Below, piece by piece: positions 1 to 9,257 of a DNA stretch of 64,000 nucleotides. The DNA lies in the NCBI RefSeq assembly GCF_023712105.1, contig NZ_JAMLJI010000002.1:434001-498000 (forward strand), in the 5' to 3' direction. The DNA is from Larsenimonas suaedae (GTDB lineage: Bacteria > Pseudomonadota > Gammaproteobacteria > Pseudomonadales > Halomonadaceae). The notes under the pieces are model-generated. The model had not been told where the DNA came from. It worked only from the letters and a program-made list of their open reading frames with translations, and ran no database searches. Positions within the stretch are counted from its first letter, which is position 1; every line of letters begins with the position of its first letter. A program made the position numbers and the translations under genes.

Positions 1-1049
1 CCTTCGGAGGCAACACCATCCTCGGCATGACCATTCACAATGGCGGTACGCTCTACATCGATGATGGCAGCCCCACCGCCGATGGCGTGGAGCGCACGGT
101 TCAGAACCTTTTGGAAATCTCGCCCACGTTCTACTGCAACGTCCCAAAGGGCTTCGAAGCCCTGGTCGATCACCTTCAACAGAGCGATGCCCTGCGCGAG
201 GCGTTCTTTCGCAACCTGAAAATGATGCATTTCGGCGGCGCCAGCCTGCCCTCCCACGTCAGCGAGCACCTCGATATCCTCTCCTTACAGGAAACGGGCC
301 GGCGTGTACCGATGCTGACGGGGCTTGGGTCCACCGAGGCCTGTCTTTCATTTTGCACTCAAAACCGGGACCACGTTCGCGGCCTGGTTGGCCAGCCGGT
401 TGCCGGCATGACGGTCAAGCTGGTGCCTTCCGGCGACAAGCTCGAGGCGCGCCTCAAGGGGCCAAACGTCACGCCGGGCTATTGGAAGGACGACACGCGC
501 TCGGAAACGGTCTTCGATGAGGAAGGCTATTACTGCACTGGCGACGCCATGCGCTTTCATGATGCGAGCAGCCCTGAAAAGGGCCTGATGTTCGATGGGC
601 GTCTGAGCGAGAACTTCAAGCTGATGACCGGCACCTGGGTCAACGTCGGCGCACTCAGGCTGCAACTGGTCGAGGACATGGCACCGCTCGCGCAGGACAT
701 CGTCCTCGTGGGCGAAGGCCGCCCCTACCTGACGGGCCTGCTCGTGTTGAACAAGACCCACTGCGCCGACCTTCTCGGCACCGAACCGGACCTTGCAGAG
801 CTTGCCCGAAATGACATTGTCCGGCGGTTTCTGGCCGACCGCCTCACCGTTCATCAACAGGGAAAATCAAGCTCGATGCGCCTCGAACGGCTGCTGATTC
901 TCGAGGCCCCACTTTCCTTCGACAAGGGGGAGGTGACGGAAAAGGGCTCGGTCAATCAGCGTCTGGTCCGTGAGCGCCATACCGAGCACCTCGACACGCT
1001 CTACGCGGACCCGCCCGGCGCCGAGGTCATCATGCCCTCACGCTGTTGA
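1..1049 (+). CDS. Acyl-CoA synthetase, feruloyl-CoA-synthetase-like (5' end outside window)
   Basis: This is the C-terminal part of an ANL-superfamily adenylate-forming enzyme; the frame is already open at base 3 and the start lies upstream. The residues FGGNTILGM followed by NGGTLYIDDG resemble feruloyl-CoA synthetases, which activate hydroxycinnamic acids with ATP and CoA. Visible family features are the GLGSTE adenylate-binding motif, the YYCTGD motif and the C-terminal GEVTEKGSVNQ segment, whose lysine corresponds to the adenylation lysine. The enzyme would be cytoplasmic. No other phenylpropanoid catabolic gene is visible in this window, so the exact substrate is inferred from resemblance only. 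The next gene starts 78 bases downstream. Confidence 0.75.
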   Translation, partial: FGGNTILGMTIHNGGTLYIDDGSPTADGVERTVQNLLEISPTFYCNVPKGFEALVDHLQQSDALREAFFRNLKMMHFGGASLPSHVSEHLDILSLQETGRRVPMLTGLGSTEACLSFCTQNRDHVRGLVGQPVAGMTVKLVPSGDKLEARLKGPNVTPGYWKDDTRSETVFDEEGYYCTGDAMRFHDASSPEKGLMFDGRLSENFKLMTGTWVNVGALRLQLVEDMAPLAQDIVLVGEGRPYLTGLLVLNKTHCADLLGTEPDLAELARNDIVRRFLADRLTVHQQGKSSSMRLERLLILEAPLSFDKGEVTEKGSVNQRLVRERHTEHLDTLYADPPGAEVIMPSRC

Positions 1050-1126
1050 GATGACTCGGGCCGACGTCACGGTCGCGTCAAACCCGCTATGCTCCAGGCA
1101 GGATTGCAGCACAAGGGCTACCTGCC

Positions 1127-2275
1127 ATGCCATTTTCCGACGACAACGCCGCCACCGTGCAGGCGTTCATCGAGCTGCTCGACGGCATGCTCGACGACCC
1201 GCTCGACCGCCGTCGCCCACCGGTGGTCACGTTCTGGTGCGGTGCCGGTTTTTCGAAAGCCTGGGATCCGAGCTCCCCAACCGATGGTGATCTGTTCGCC
1301 ATCGACCTCGATGACATTCACGACTTCCCCAACCTGCAGCACGTGCTGCATGTCATCGGCTGGGCAGACTATCGACGTCTCAATTTCGAGCAGTTCAAGA
1401 ACCTGCGCTACGTGTTGGACATGCAGGTCCGCTATCCGGACATCCGCAACCGCTATTTCGATATTCAGAACCTGAAACTGAGCATCAGTGAGCTGCGCAC
1501 CCTGATCATGCGCCGCTTTCAGGCCGCCTGCGACGTTCAAAACGTCGACGATGACCTGCGCTTCACCACTGAGCGCGACAGCGTTGATCAACAAAACATC
1601 ACCGCGCTGTTCGCCCTGCTCGAACAACGTGCCCGGCACGCGGGCCTTGATGCCAACTGCCCGCTGTATCACTTTCTAACCACCAATTACGACTTCACGA
1701 TCGAAAGCATTCTCGAGCGCGTGCACGCGCATTCAGCACCGGTGTTCGGGCGGCTCTATCGTGGGGTGACGCCGAGTCGAATCTGCGGCAGCACCATTTG
1801 GGAGCATTTGCCGCGAACGGTGGATCGAACCGTCATCAAGATCAACGGCGGGTTCGAAATTCTACCCACGCTCGAGGGCTTCGAGTTTGAATACCGCGCC
1901 CGAAGCGATCGCGCCATCCGCGAGGCGCCACCGCTGCTGATTCTGCCCTCACAGGTGCAGGATTATGATGAACCCTACTTTCATCAGGTGTTTCCAAAGG
2001 CCGTGCGTCTTCTTCGCGAAACGGATGTATTGGTGATTGTGGGCTACAGCATGCCGCCGGAGGATGCACTGATCCGTTTCATCCTTCGTCAATTGGCCGA
2101 AAGCCCGAGCGATGCCCGGGGCAAGCACGTGTTCGTGATCGACACCAAGAACCACGACATCATCAAATCCCGCCTTGAAGAAGTGTTTTTCTACCTGCCA
2201 AGCGTCGGCTGGCCTAGAGAGCACTACTTCAGTGGGCGTTTTGAGGAGTTCTGTCGGCGCGCCGTCACGCAGTAA
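1127..2275 (+). CDS. SIR2-like domain protein, stand-alone
   Basis: This 382-residue soluble protein has the layout of the bacterial SIR2-like fold seen in NAD-degrading defence proteins. It has a glycine-rich nucleotide loop (GAGFSKAW, residues 39-46), TTNYD (185-189) and a C-terminal VGYSMPPEDALIRF segment (from 305). The position where SIR2 enzymes carry the catalytic histidine (usually K-x-H-G) reads KING here (238-241), so the histidine appears to be replaced by asparagine. There is no signal peptide, membrane segment or second effector domain. The neighbours are an acyl-CoA synthetase fragment and a cytochrome, not recognisable defence genes. The fold call is fairly safe; whether it hydrolyses NAD, and whether it acts in defence, is open. 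Confidence 0.65.
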   Translation: MPFSDDNAATVQAFIELLDGMLDDPLDRRRPPVVTFWCGAGFSKAWDPSSPTDGDLFAIDLDDIHDFPNLQHVLHVIGWADYRRLNFEQFKNLRYVLDMQVRYPDIRNRYFDIQNLKLSISELRTLIMRRFQAACDVQNVDDDLRFTTERDSVDQQNITALFALLEQRARHAGLDANCPLYHFLTTNYDFTIESILERVHAHSAPVFGRLYRGVTPSRICGSTIWEHLPRTVDRTVIKINGGFEILPTLEGFEFEYRARSDRAIREAPPLLILPSQVQDYDEPYFHQVFPKAVRLLRETDVLVIVGYSMPPEDALIRFILRQLAESPSDARGKHVFVIDTKNHDIIKSRLEEVFFYLPSVGWPREHYFSGRFEEFCRRAVTQ

Positions 2276-2472
2276 AAACGCCACTGTGTCGCCACTGAAA
2301 GAGCACCGCTCGGGGCCGCCACCTATCATGGCCAACCCGCGCGATCTGCCGTCGTCACCTGGCGCAAAAAAGTGCAATGCCAAGTGCCCGATAGTGTCGG
2401 CGCTCATTAAGGCTGCGTTCATCATGGCGCGCTAAAGTCGCTTCTCGCGCAAAAACAAAAAGGGAATGCACC

Positions 2473-3015
2473 ATGCAATGGCAAGATACGAATGCTCGCT
2501 ACGGCCTCATCAGCCGCGGCTTTCACTGGGCGATGGCCGCTCTGATTATCTGGCAACTCGGCGGTGTGACGCTGTCGCTGTTTGTCGAGGGGCGCCCTGC
2601 TTGGCTCGGCGCCTGGATCGGCACGCACAAATCGGTGGGCACACTGTTGCTCGGCGTGGCCCTGATCCGGGCACTCTGGGGGCTTGGTCAGCTCCGTCGA
2701 CGCCCACCCGCACTCAGCCGGGCTGCCACACTCGGACATATCGGCCTCTACGCGCTGATGATTGCCATTCCCCTGACCGGGCTTGCCATGACCTACATAA
2801 GTGGCCGGCCGCTTGCGGTCTTCGGCTATTCACTGTGGGGGCCACATGACGCCAGCACGGTCATGGGCGCAGGGGCTTTCCATACAGCCCATCACTGGCT
2901 TGGCTGGGCGCTTCTGGCAACAGTGGCGGGTCATATCACGATGGCGTTTTACCACCACCGCATCAAAAAAGACGGCGTGCTGTCGCGCATGCTCGGTCAC
3001 TCCCGCACGGGCTGA
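2473..3015 (+). CDS. Cytochrome b561 family protein
   Basis: This 180-residue integral membrane protein has about four hydrophobic helices and the b561/YodB arrangement of histidines (SRGFHWAM near the N terminus, GTHKSVG, HIGLYALM, and HTAHHWLGW in the last third) expected to bind two b-type haems. Such proteins carry electrons between quinol and periplasmic acceptors. The start is ATG after AGGGAA, with about 6 bases of spacing. The gene converges on the GGDEF/EAL gene and their 3' ends overlap by 19 bases. A second b561 gene lies at 17945, paired there with yceI; this copy has no such partner. Confidence 0.85.
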   Translation: MQWQDTNARYGLISRGFHWAMAALIIWQLGGVTLSLFVEGRPAWLGAWIGTHKSVGTLLLGVALIRALWGLGQLRRRPPALSRAATLGHIGLYALMIAIPLTGLAMTYISGRPLAVFGYSLWGPHDASTVMGAGAFHTAHHWLGWALLATVAGHITMAFYHHRIKKDGVLSRMLGHSRTG

Positions 3016-5462
3016 GCAGACCCTGCGGTCAACGCCTCACTTACCAGCTCGGCGGGGCGGCCGAAATAGTACCCCTGCAGGTGGGAACACCCCTCGTGCT
3101 GCAGCGCCTCGGCCTGATCGAGATGCTCGACCCCCTCGGCGGTGATCTTGATGTCGAGGCTGTTCCCAAGGCTCGTGATCGCCTTGATGATCGCTCGGGC
3201 CTCGTTGCTCTGACAGATTTCATCCACGAAGCTCCGGTCGATCTTGATGCGGTCGAACGGGAAGGAGCGCAGGTAGTGAAGCGAGGAATACCCGGTGCCG
3301 AAATCATCCAGCGCGATGGCCACGCCCAGCGCCTTCAGTGCCTTGAGCGTCGTCATGTTGCGCTGTGAGCTGTCGAGCAGAATGGATTCGGTAATCTCGA
3401 GTTCCAGCCGCTCGGGGGCAAGCCTTGACGTGACCAGCGCCTGCTGCACGTCATCGACCAGCTGCGGACGCTCGAACTGGATCGGCGACAGATTGACCGA
3501 GACGGTCATCTCGGTCTGCCAGGACGCCGCCTCGCGACAGGCCTGATTGAGTACCCACAGGCCGATGTCGTGAATGAGCCCGGTGCGCTCGGCCACCGAG
3601 ATAAACTCGAGCGGTGACACCATGCCCCGCATCGGATGCATCCAGCGAATCAACGCCTCATAGCCGGACGGGCCGTAATCGTCGGCGCGCATGATTGGCT
3701 GATAAAACACGACGAATTCGTTTTCGCGAAGGGCGCGACGCAAATCCGCCTCCATATCGAGCCGGGCACACGCCGCCTGATGAAGGGCGTCGTTATAACA
3801 GGCGTATGCGCCCTTGCCGACCCGCTTGGCTTCATAAAGCGCGAGATCCGCGCTTTTCATCAGCGCCTCCGGCGTATCAAGCGTCTCCGAGGACAGGGCG
3901 ATGCCGACGCTGATGCCGGCCTGCAGCTGGTGATGATCGATCTCAAACGGCGCCTGAACCGCCGACAACAGCCGGGTGGCCAATGCCTCGAGCGCGTCGA
4001 TGGTGTGACAGGCCGGCACGACAATGGCGAACTCGTCGCCGCCGATGCGCGCCATGATGTCATGATCGGACAACAGCGGTTGCAGCCGCGCGGCCAGCGC
4101 CATCAGAAGCTGGTCGCCCACGTGATGGCCCAGCACATCGTTGACGTCCTTGAAGTTATCAAGATCAAGCATCAGTACGCCGGTACTCTGGCGGCGCTCT
4201 CGACAGAGCTCGAGCCCCTGCTCGATGCATCGAACGAACAGGCTTCGATTCGGCAGATTGGTCAGCGCGTCGTGATGCGCCATGTGGTGAATCTGATCGT
4301 GGGCCTGCTTGGTTTCGGTCACATCCTCGATCAGGTAAACCATCAGTAGCTGTTCGTTTTCAGCCACGAGCGGCACCATGCGACACCGAAGATGTCGCGT
4401 GCCATCGGCGCGCTGCAGTTTGGCGTGGGTCTGTTGAAGGGTGCGTTCCAAAATGGCCCGCTCGGACGTACCGGTCAGCTGGTCGAGAATTTCCGCCAGA
4501 TGGTGCGGCGCGGTCACGCTTGATTTTCCACCCTGTGCGTCACGAAGCGTTTCACTGTTGAGCCGGATGCGACCGGTGTCGACTTCCTGCACCACCACAT
4601 GAATCGGAATATTGGCAATCACGGAATTTAGAAACGTCGACAGCGCATCGAGCTCTTCATTACGTGCGATCACATCGTCTCGTGCAACCTGAAGCGCTTT
4701 TTCGTACTCACGCCGCTCGGTGACATCACGCGTGATCTTGGCAAAGCCGATCAACGTATCCAGATCATCCCGGATCGCTTCGATCACCACGTGCGCCATG
4801 AAGGTCGACCCGTCCTTTCTCACCCGCCAGCCCTCGGCCTCAAAACTGCCCTGTTCACGGGCGATATCCAGGCTCTTTTCGGGTTTATTGTCGGTGCGGT
4901 CCTGATCGGTGTAGAACATGGAAAAGTGCTTGCCGATCACATCCTCGGCGATATACCCCTTGATGTGCTGAGCGCCCGCGTTCCAGTTGGTGATGACCCC
5001 ATCCGGGCTCAACATATAGATGGCATAGTCGCTGACGCCCTCGACCAGAAGACGAAACCGGTGCTCCTCTTCGAGCTGACGGCGACGCTGCTGCATGGTC
5101 TCGGTGTTGTCGCGGGCCACCTTGGCAAACCCGATCAGGGTGCCGCTGTCATCGTGTACCGGGTCGATCACCACACTTGACCAGAATAGGGTGCCGTCCT
5201 TTCGAATGCGCCAGCCCTCGCTTTCAAAGCGACCCTCCTCGCGCGCACGCTGGAGCCCAAGCGCTGGAAGCCCCGCCTGACGGTCGGCGTCGGTATAGAA
5301 GCAGCTGAAATGCCGCCCGATGATTTCCTCGGGCGTGTACCCCTTGATCAGGCGGGCCCCCTCGTTCCAGCTCATTACATTGCCATCGAGATCAAGCAGA
5401 TAGATCGCGTAGTCGATGACGTTGTGCACTAGATATCGATAAATAGGGTCGTTGCTCATCAT
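2997..5462 (-). CDS. PAS-PAS-PAS-GGDEF-EAL c-di-GMP protein
   Basis: This 821-residue cytoplasmic sensor protein has two very similar N-terminal PAS domains (about 8-120 and 135-250; both contain YAIY, then WN-x-GA and IKGY). A third PAS-like segment follows (about 265-385), then a GGDEF domain with intact IGGDEF, then a C-terminal EAL domain with YEALIRW, LEITES, LDDFGTGYSS, KIDRSF and TAEGVE. Both catalytic domains keep their key motifs, so it could make or degrade the second messenger c-di-GMP. No transmembrane segment is seen. The reverse strand begins with two ATG codons in a row; the first is used here. It is divergent from the CHASE-domain kinase gene, with 160 bases between them. Confidence 0.9.
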   Translation of the reverse strand: MMSNDPIYRYLVHNVIDYAIYLLDLDGNVMSWNEGARLIKGYTPEEIIGRHFSCFYTDADRQAGLPALGLQRAREEGRFESEGWRIRKDGTLFWSSVVIDPVHDDSGTLIGFAKVARDNTETMQQRRRQLEEEHRFRLLVEGVSDYAIYMLSPDGVITNWNAGAQHIKGYIAEDVIGKHFSMFYTDQDRTDNKPEKSLDIAREQGSFEAEGWRVRKDGSTFMAHVVIEAIRDDLDTLIGFAKITRDVTERREYEKALQVARDDVIARNEELDALSTFLNSVIANIPIHVVVQEVDTGRIRLNSETLRDAQGGKSSVTAPHHLAEILDQLTGTSERAILERTLQQTHAKLQRADGTRHLRCRMVPLVAENEQLLMVYLIEDVTETKQAHDQIHHMAHHDALTNLPNRSLFVRCIEQGLELCRERRQSTGVLMLDLDNFKDVNDVLGHHVGDQLLMALAARLQPLLSDHDIMARIGGDEFAIVVPACHTIDALEALATRLLSAVQAPFEIDHHQLQAGISVGIALSSETLDTPEALMKSADLALYEAKRVGKGAYACYNDALHQAACARLDMEADLRRALRENEFVVFYQPIMRADDYGPSGYEALIRWMHPMRGMVSPLEFISVAERTGLIHDIGLWVLNQACREAASWQTEMTVSVNLSPIQFERPQLVDDVQQALVTSRLAPERLELEITESILLDSSQRNMTTLKALKALGVAIALDDFGTGYSSLHYLRSFPFDRIKIDRSFVDEICQSNEARAIIKAITSLGNSLDIKITAEGVEHLDQAEALQHEGCSHLQGYYFGRPAELVSEALTAGSAQPVRE

Positions 5463-5622
5463 GGCTCGATCAATTGAACGTATTTGCTGCGATATCGGCA
5501 GGTCGCAGGATAGATTGACCGAAAAAAACCGCCCTGTTCATTCAATACCGCCTCACCGAAGCGGATAAAGTAGCCTCTGTGACTATGTCCTGAACCGCGT
5601 ATTTCAACTGTGGATTTGACCC

Positions 5623-7749
5623 ATGGCTCGAGGCACTCTTTTTTCGCCCCGCTGGCTGCCCTGGCTGACAGCATTGATCATCGCCGTGATCACCCTGACG
5701 ACCTATCGCTGGTACGTTCAGCAAAACGACGATTACGCCAGGGCACGCTTCATGATCCTGACCGATGACATCGCCCTTGCCATCACCGAGCGCATGAAGA
5801 ATCACGAGTTGATTCTAAATAGTGGCGCAGGCTTCATCGGTGCCAGTCAAACGGTCAGCCGCCGCGAGTGGCATCATTACTACGAAAGCCTCCACCTGGA
5901 TCAAAATTACCCGGGCATCCTGGGCTTCGGCTACGCCCGCCTTCTGAGAGACGCTCAGCGTCCAGAGTTCGAGCGACGCATTCGCGATGAAGGGTTTCCG
6001 ACGTTTGAGGTGCATCCGCCAGGCGCGCGCGCGCTGTACGTTCCGGTCACCTATCTGGAGCCGTTTTCCGGCGCCAACCTCGATGCGTTCGGCTATGACA
6101 TGTTTTCGAACGAGACGCGTCGCCAGGCGATGGTCCGCGCCGTCAATCAGAACGCGACGAGCATGACGTCACGCGTCATTCTGGTTCAAAAAGCGGCATC
6201 TGAACGGGAGCAGGCCGGCGTCCTGATCTACGTCCCGGTCTTTTACGAGGGGCAGCCGCTTCTGACCCGGGCGCAGCGCTGGCAAGCGCTGAGAGGGTTT
6301 GTATACAGCCCGTACCGCATCAGCGACCTGATCGAAGGCAGCGTCCCTTCAAGCAGCAGCCTCGGCTTTATCCTGCTCGACGGGCCGCCCTCATCCGCCA
6401 CCGAAATGTATCGCTCCTTCGACGAGGCCCAGGTCGATGTCGACAAGGCCCGTTACACCCACGAACTCACCCTCGATCACTTCGGAAAGACATGGACACT
6501 TCGCGTCTACAGCCTGCCGGGGTTCGAAAAACAGTTCGTCTCGCTTGCCGACCACCTGCTGCTGCCGACCGGTCTCGCCGTCGCCCTGCTCGCGTTCGCT
6601 CTGGTGTTTATCATGGTCAATCGGCAACGAAAGGCCGAGCGGCTTGCCAAGCGAATGACGCGCACCATTCGCCATAACGAACGGGAACTTCAGGATATCC
6701 GTGCACGTCAGGAGCGCGTGCTGAGTGGCAGCAATGACGGCTGGTGGGAGTACGACCTTCAAAAAGGGGAGCTGTTTTTCTCCGAGCGCTGGTGGTCGCT
6801 TCTTGGGCTGACGCATGATGACTACCCCAACACCATCGACACGTTCATGTCCCTGCTGCACCCCGAGGATCATGAAAAAACGATAACCCGATTTTACGAC
6901 CGGCTCGGCTCGAACGACACGGAGTTCAATTTCGAATTTCGCCTGCGTCACCGCGATGGCCACTACATTCCCTTTCTCTCTCGCGGCACCATCCAGCGTG
7001 ACGGCTCCGGCCAGGCCATTCGCATCAGCGGCGTCAACATGGATCAATCAGAACGTCACCGGGTCGATCAGATGAAGCGAAGTTTCGTCTCGACGGTCAG
7101 CCACGAACTCAGAACGCCGCTGACCTCGATTTCAGGCGCCCTGTCTCTGGTCAATGCCGGCGCGCTGGGGCCGGTACCGGAGCCCATGGCCCCGATGCTC
7201 GACATCGCCAAGCTCAACAGCGACCGTCTGACGCTCCTGATCAACGATCTCTTGGACATGGACAAGCTGATCGCCGGCAAGATGACGTTCTCGCTGGCGT
7301 CCTACGCCCTTCGCGCGCTGATCGATGAGGCGCTTAAAAGCAATCAGGGCTACGCCGACCGTTTCGGGGTGACACTCAACGCACGTCCGTTCGACGACAC
7401 GTGCGTTCAGACCGACAGCCTGCGCTTTCAACAGGTGCTGTCGAACCTTCTGTCCAACGCCATCAAGTTCTCGCCCAAGGGGGCTGCTGTCGACATCGAC
7501 ATCCACCACGACTCGGAAGGCGTGACCGTCTCGGTCATCGACCGCGGCCCGGGTATTCCCGAGGCGTTCAAGCCTCACATCTTTCAACAGTTTTCCCAGG
7601 CGGACGCCTCCGACACCCGTAACGTCAACGGCACGGGGCTTGGCCTTGCAATTACACGGCAGCTGGTGATCAACATGCGCGGTGAAATCGGTTTTGAAAC
7701 GCCGCCTGAAGGCGGAACGCGCTTTTGGGTGCGCGTGCCGAAGGCATGA
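5623..7749 (+). CDS. CHASE-domain sensor histidine kinase
   Basis: This 708-residue membrane-anchored kinase has an N-terminal transmembrane helix (about residues 12-30), an extracytoplasmic CHASE-like sensor (about 40-270, with GFIGASQTVSRREW), a second helix (about 307-325), a PAS domain (about 365-475), a HisKA domain and a HATPase. His494 in SHELRTPLTS is the expected phosphorylation site. N and G boxes are visible as NLLSNAIKFS, DRGPGIP and GTGLGLAI. There is no receiver domain and no adjacent response regulator, so the partner is unknown. A 6-base-stem hairpin follows the stop at 7755-7770. Confidence 0.88.
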   Translation: MARGTLFSPRWLPWLTALIIAVITLTTYRWYVQQNDDYARARFMILTDDIALAITERMKNHELILNSGAGFIGASQTVSRREWHHYYESLHLDQNYPGILGFGYARLLRDAQRPEFERRIRDEGFPTFEVHPPGARALYVPVTYLEPFSGANLDAFGYDMFSNETRRQAMVRAVNQNATSMTSRVILVQKAASEREQAGVLIYVPVFYEGQPLLTRAQRWQALRGFVYSPYRISDLIEGSVPSSSSLGFILLDGPPSSATEMYRSFDEAQVDVDKARYTHELTLDHFGKTWTLRVYSLPGFEKQFVSLADHLLLPTGLAVALLAFALVFIMVNRQRKAERLAKRMTRTIRHNERELQDIRARQERVLSGSNDGWWEYDLQKGELFFSERWWSLLGLTHDDYPNTIDTFMSLLHPEDHEKTITRFYDRLGSNDTEFNFEFRLRHRDGHYIPFLSRGTIQRDGSGQAIRISGVNMDQSERHRVDQMKRSFVSTVSHELRTPLTSISGALSLVNAGALGPVPEPMAPMLDIAKLNSDRLTLLINDLLDMDKLIAGKMTFSLASYALRALIDEALKSNQGYADRFGVTLNARPFDDTCVQTDSLRFQQVLSNLLSNAIKFSPKGAAVDIDIHHDSEGVTVSVIDRGPGIPEAFKPHIFQQFSQADASDTRNVNGTGLGLAITRQLVINMRGEIGFETPPEGGTRFWVRVPKA

Positions 7750-7754
7750 CGTTG

Positions 7755-7770
7755 GCCCACGCTAGTGGGC
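7755..7770 (+). terminator. Small hairpin after the kinase gene
   Basis: The sequence gcccac-gcta-gtgggc forms a perfect 6-bp stem six bases after the stop codon of the CHASE kinase. It lacks a T-tract, so it may be only a weak terminator or an RNA-stabilising stem. The remainder of the gap up to 7982 shows no gene. Confidence 0.35.
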
Positions 7771-7982
7771 ATCGAGGGCGTTACGCACATTGGTCTCGAA
7801 AACTTGCGGGCCAACCCATGGCGTGAATCTACGACGATCGTCTAAAATCCCAGACACTTCGCCCTTCCCCCGCCGCCCCGCCCGGGCGGCTTCTGGGTCC
7901 TTAAGCTTACACATTCAGTTCCGATCGGCGTTCCGCGCAACCGCACGGAAGGCCGGTGATCGCACCACTTACGTGAGGTTCC

Positions 7983-9158
7983 ATGACCCGTCATACCCAC
8001 CCCATGCTCGTCCTGCTGGCACTGGCCACCGGCGGCTTTGCCATCGGCACGACCGAATTCGCCACCATGAGCCTCTTGCCCTTCATTCAAAGCGACATGG
8101 CCATCTCGCCATCGACCGCCAGCCACATCATCAGTGTCTACGCCCTCGGCGTGGTCATCGGCGCGCCGGTCATCACGGTGCTTGCCGCCAAGATCGACCG
8201 AAAATGGTTGCTTCTGGCCCTGATGGCATTGTTTGCACTCGGCAATGGCCTGAGCGCAATCGCGTCTGATTACAACTCACTGATGCTCTTTCGTTTCATC
8301 AGCGGCCTGCCTCACGGCGCCTACTTTGGTCTGGCCGCGCTCATGGCTGCGTCCGTGGTCACAAGCGGCAAGCGCACCCGCGCGGTTGGCATGGTGATGC
8401 TGGGGCTGACGGTCGCGACCATCGTCGGCGTACCGCTCGCCACCTGGCTTGGCAACGTGTTCGGCTGGCGGTTCGGGTTCTGGCTGGTCACCGCACTGGC
8501 CCTTCTGACCGTTGTGATGATCGCCCTGTTCGCCCCGAAAACCGGGGTCGCCTCCGGTCAGAGCGCCAAGAGCGAGCTTCGCGCCCTCAGCAACAGCGCG
8601 GTGCTTTTGACGCTCGCCATCGGCGCCATCGGTTTTGGCGGCATGTTCGCGGTCTACACCTACCTGACCTCGACGCTCGATCACGTCACCCAGATGTCAG
8701 CGCATTCCATACCGATCATCCTGGGCATCTTCGGTCTCGGCATGACGGTGGGTAACGTGGTTCTACCCCGGTTTGCCGACCGCTCCCTGATGCCGACGGC
8801 AGGCGGGCTACTGCTTTGGAGCGCGGCCGCGCTCGCAGCCTTCCCGCTGGTCGCGGACAACCCGGTTCTGATCGCGATCGACGTGTTCTGCATCGGCATG
8901 AGCGGCGCGCTTGGCACCATCCTGCAGACGCGCTTGATGGACGTGGCCGGCGAGGCGCAGAACCTGGCCGCCGCGCTCAACCACGTCGCCTTCAACATGG
9001 CCAACGCCCTCGGGCCATGGCTTGCAGGCCTTGCCCTGGCCTTCGGCTTCGGCTACCGCTCGACCGGCGTTGTCGGCTGCCTGCTGGCCCTTGGCGGCCT
9101 GGCAATCTGGGCGGTGGCTCGCCGGCAGGAAAAGCGCCAGCGCCACGCAGCCGCGTGA
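7983..9158 (+). CDS. MFS exporter, AraJ/drug-efflux type
   Basis: This 391-residue protein has about 12 hydrophobic segments and the start typical of the sugar-efflux/AraJ subgroup of the major facilitator superfamily (GGFAIGTTEFATMSLLPFI in TM1, then a conserved GLPHGAYFGLAAL segment in TM4). These carriers export sugars, drugs or metabolites in exchange for protons across the inner membrane. The ATG start follows a GTGAGG element. The gene ends just before a strong hairpin shared with the convergent polA gene. The substrate cannot be read from sequence. Confidence 0.85.
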   Translation: MTRHTHPMLVLLALATGGFAIGTTEFATMSLLPFIQSDMAISPSTASHIISVYALGVVIGAPVITVLAAKIDRKWLLLALMALFALGNGLSAIASDYNSLMLFRFISGLPHGAYFGLAALMAASVVTSGKRTRAVGMVMLGLTVATIVGVPLATWLGNVFGWRFGFWLVTALALLTVVMIALFAPKTGVASGQSAKSELRALSNSAVLLTLAIGAIGFGGMFAVYTYLTSTLDHVTQMSAHSIPIILGIFGLGMTVGNVVLPRFADRSLMPTAGGLLLWSAAALAAFPLVADNPVLIAIDVFCIGMSGALGTILQTRLMDVAGEAQNLAAALNHVAFNMANALGPWLAGLALAFGFGYRSTGVVGCLLALGGLAIWAVARRQEKRQRHAAA

Positions 9159-9186
9159 CCGTTCACGCAAACGTCGAGCTGTAAAA

Positions 9187-9224
9187 AAACCGGGGCCGCC
9201 TGAAAAGGCGGCCCCGGTTTTATT
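9187..9224. terminator. Bidirectional intrinsic terminator between the MFS gene and polA
   Basis: A perfect 14-bp stem (9187-9200 with 9207-9220) with a six-base loop is flanked by an A-tract on the left and a T-tract on the right. It can therefore stop transcription from both the + strand exporter gene and the - strand polA gene. Confidence 0.9.
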
Positions 9225-9257
9225 CGAACGCGGTGTCAGAAGCCAAAACCGCGTTTA

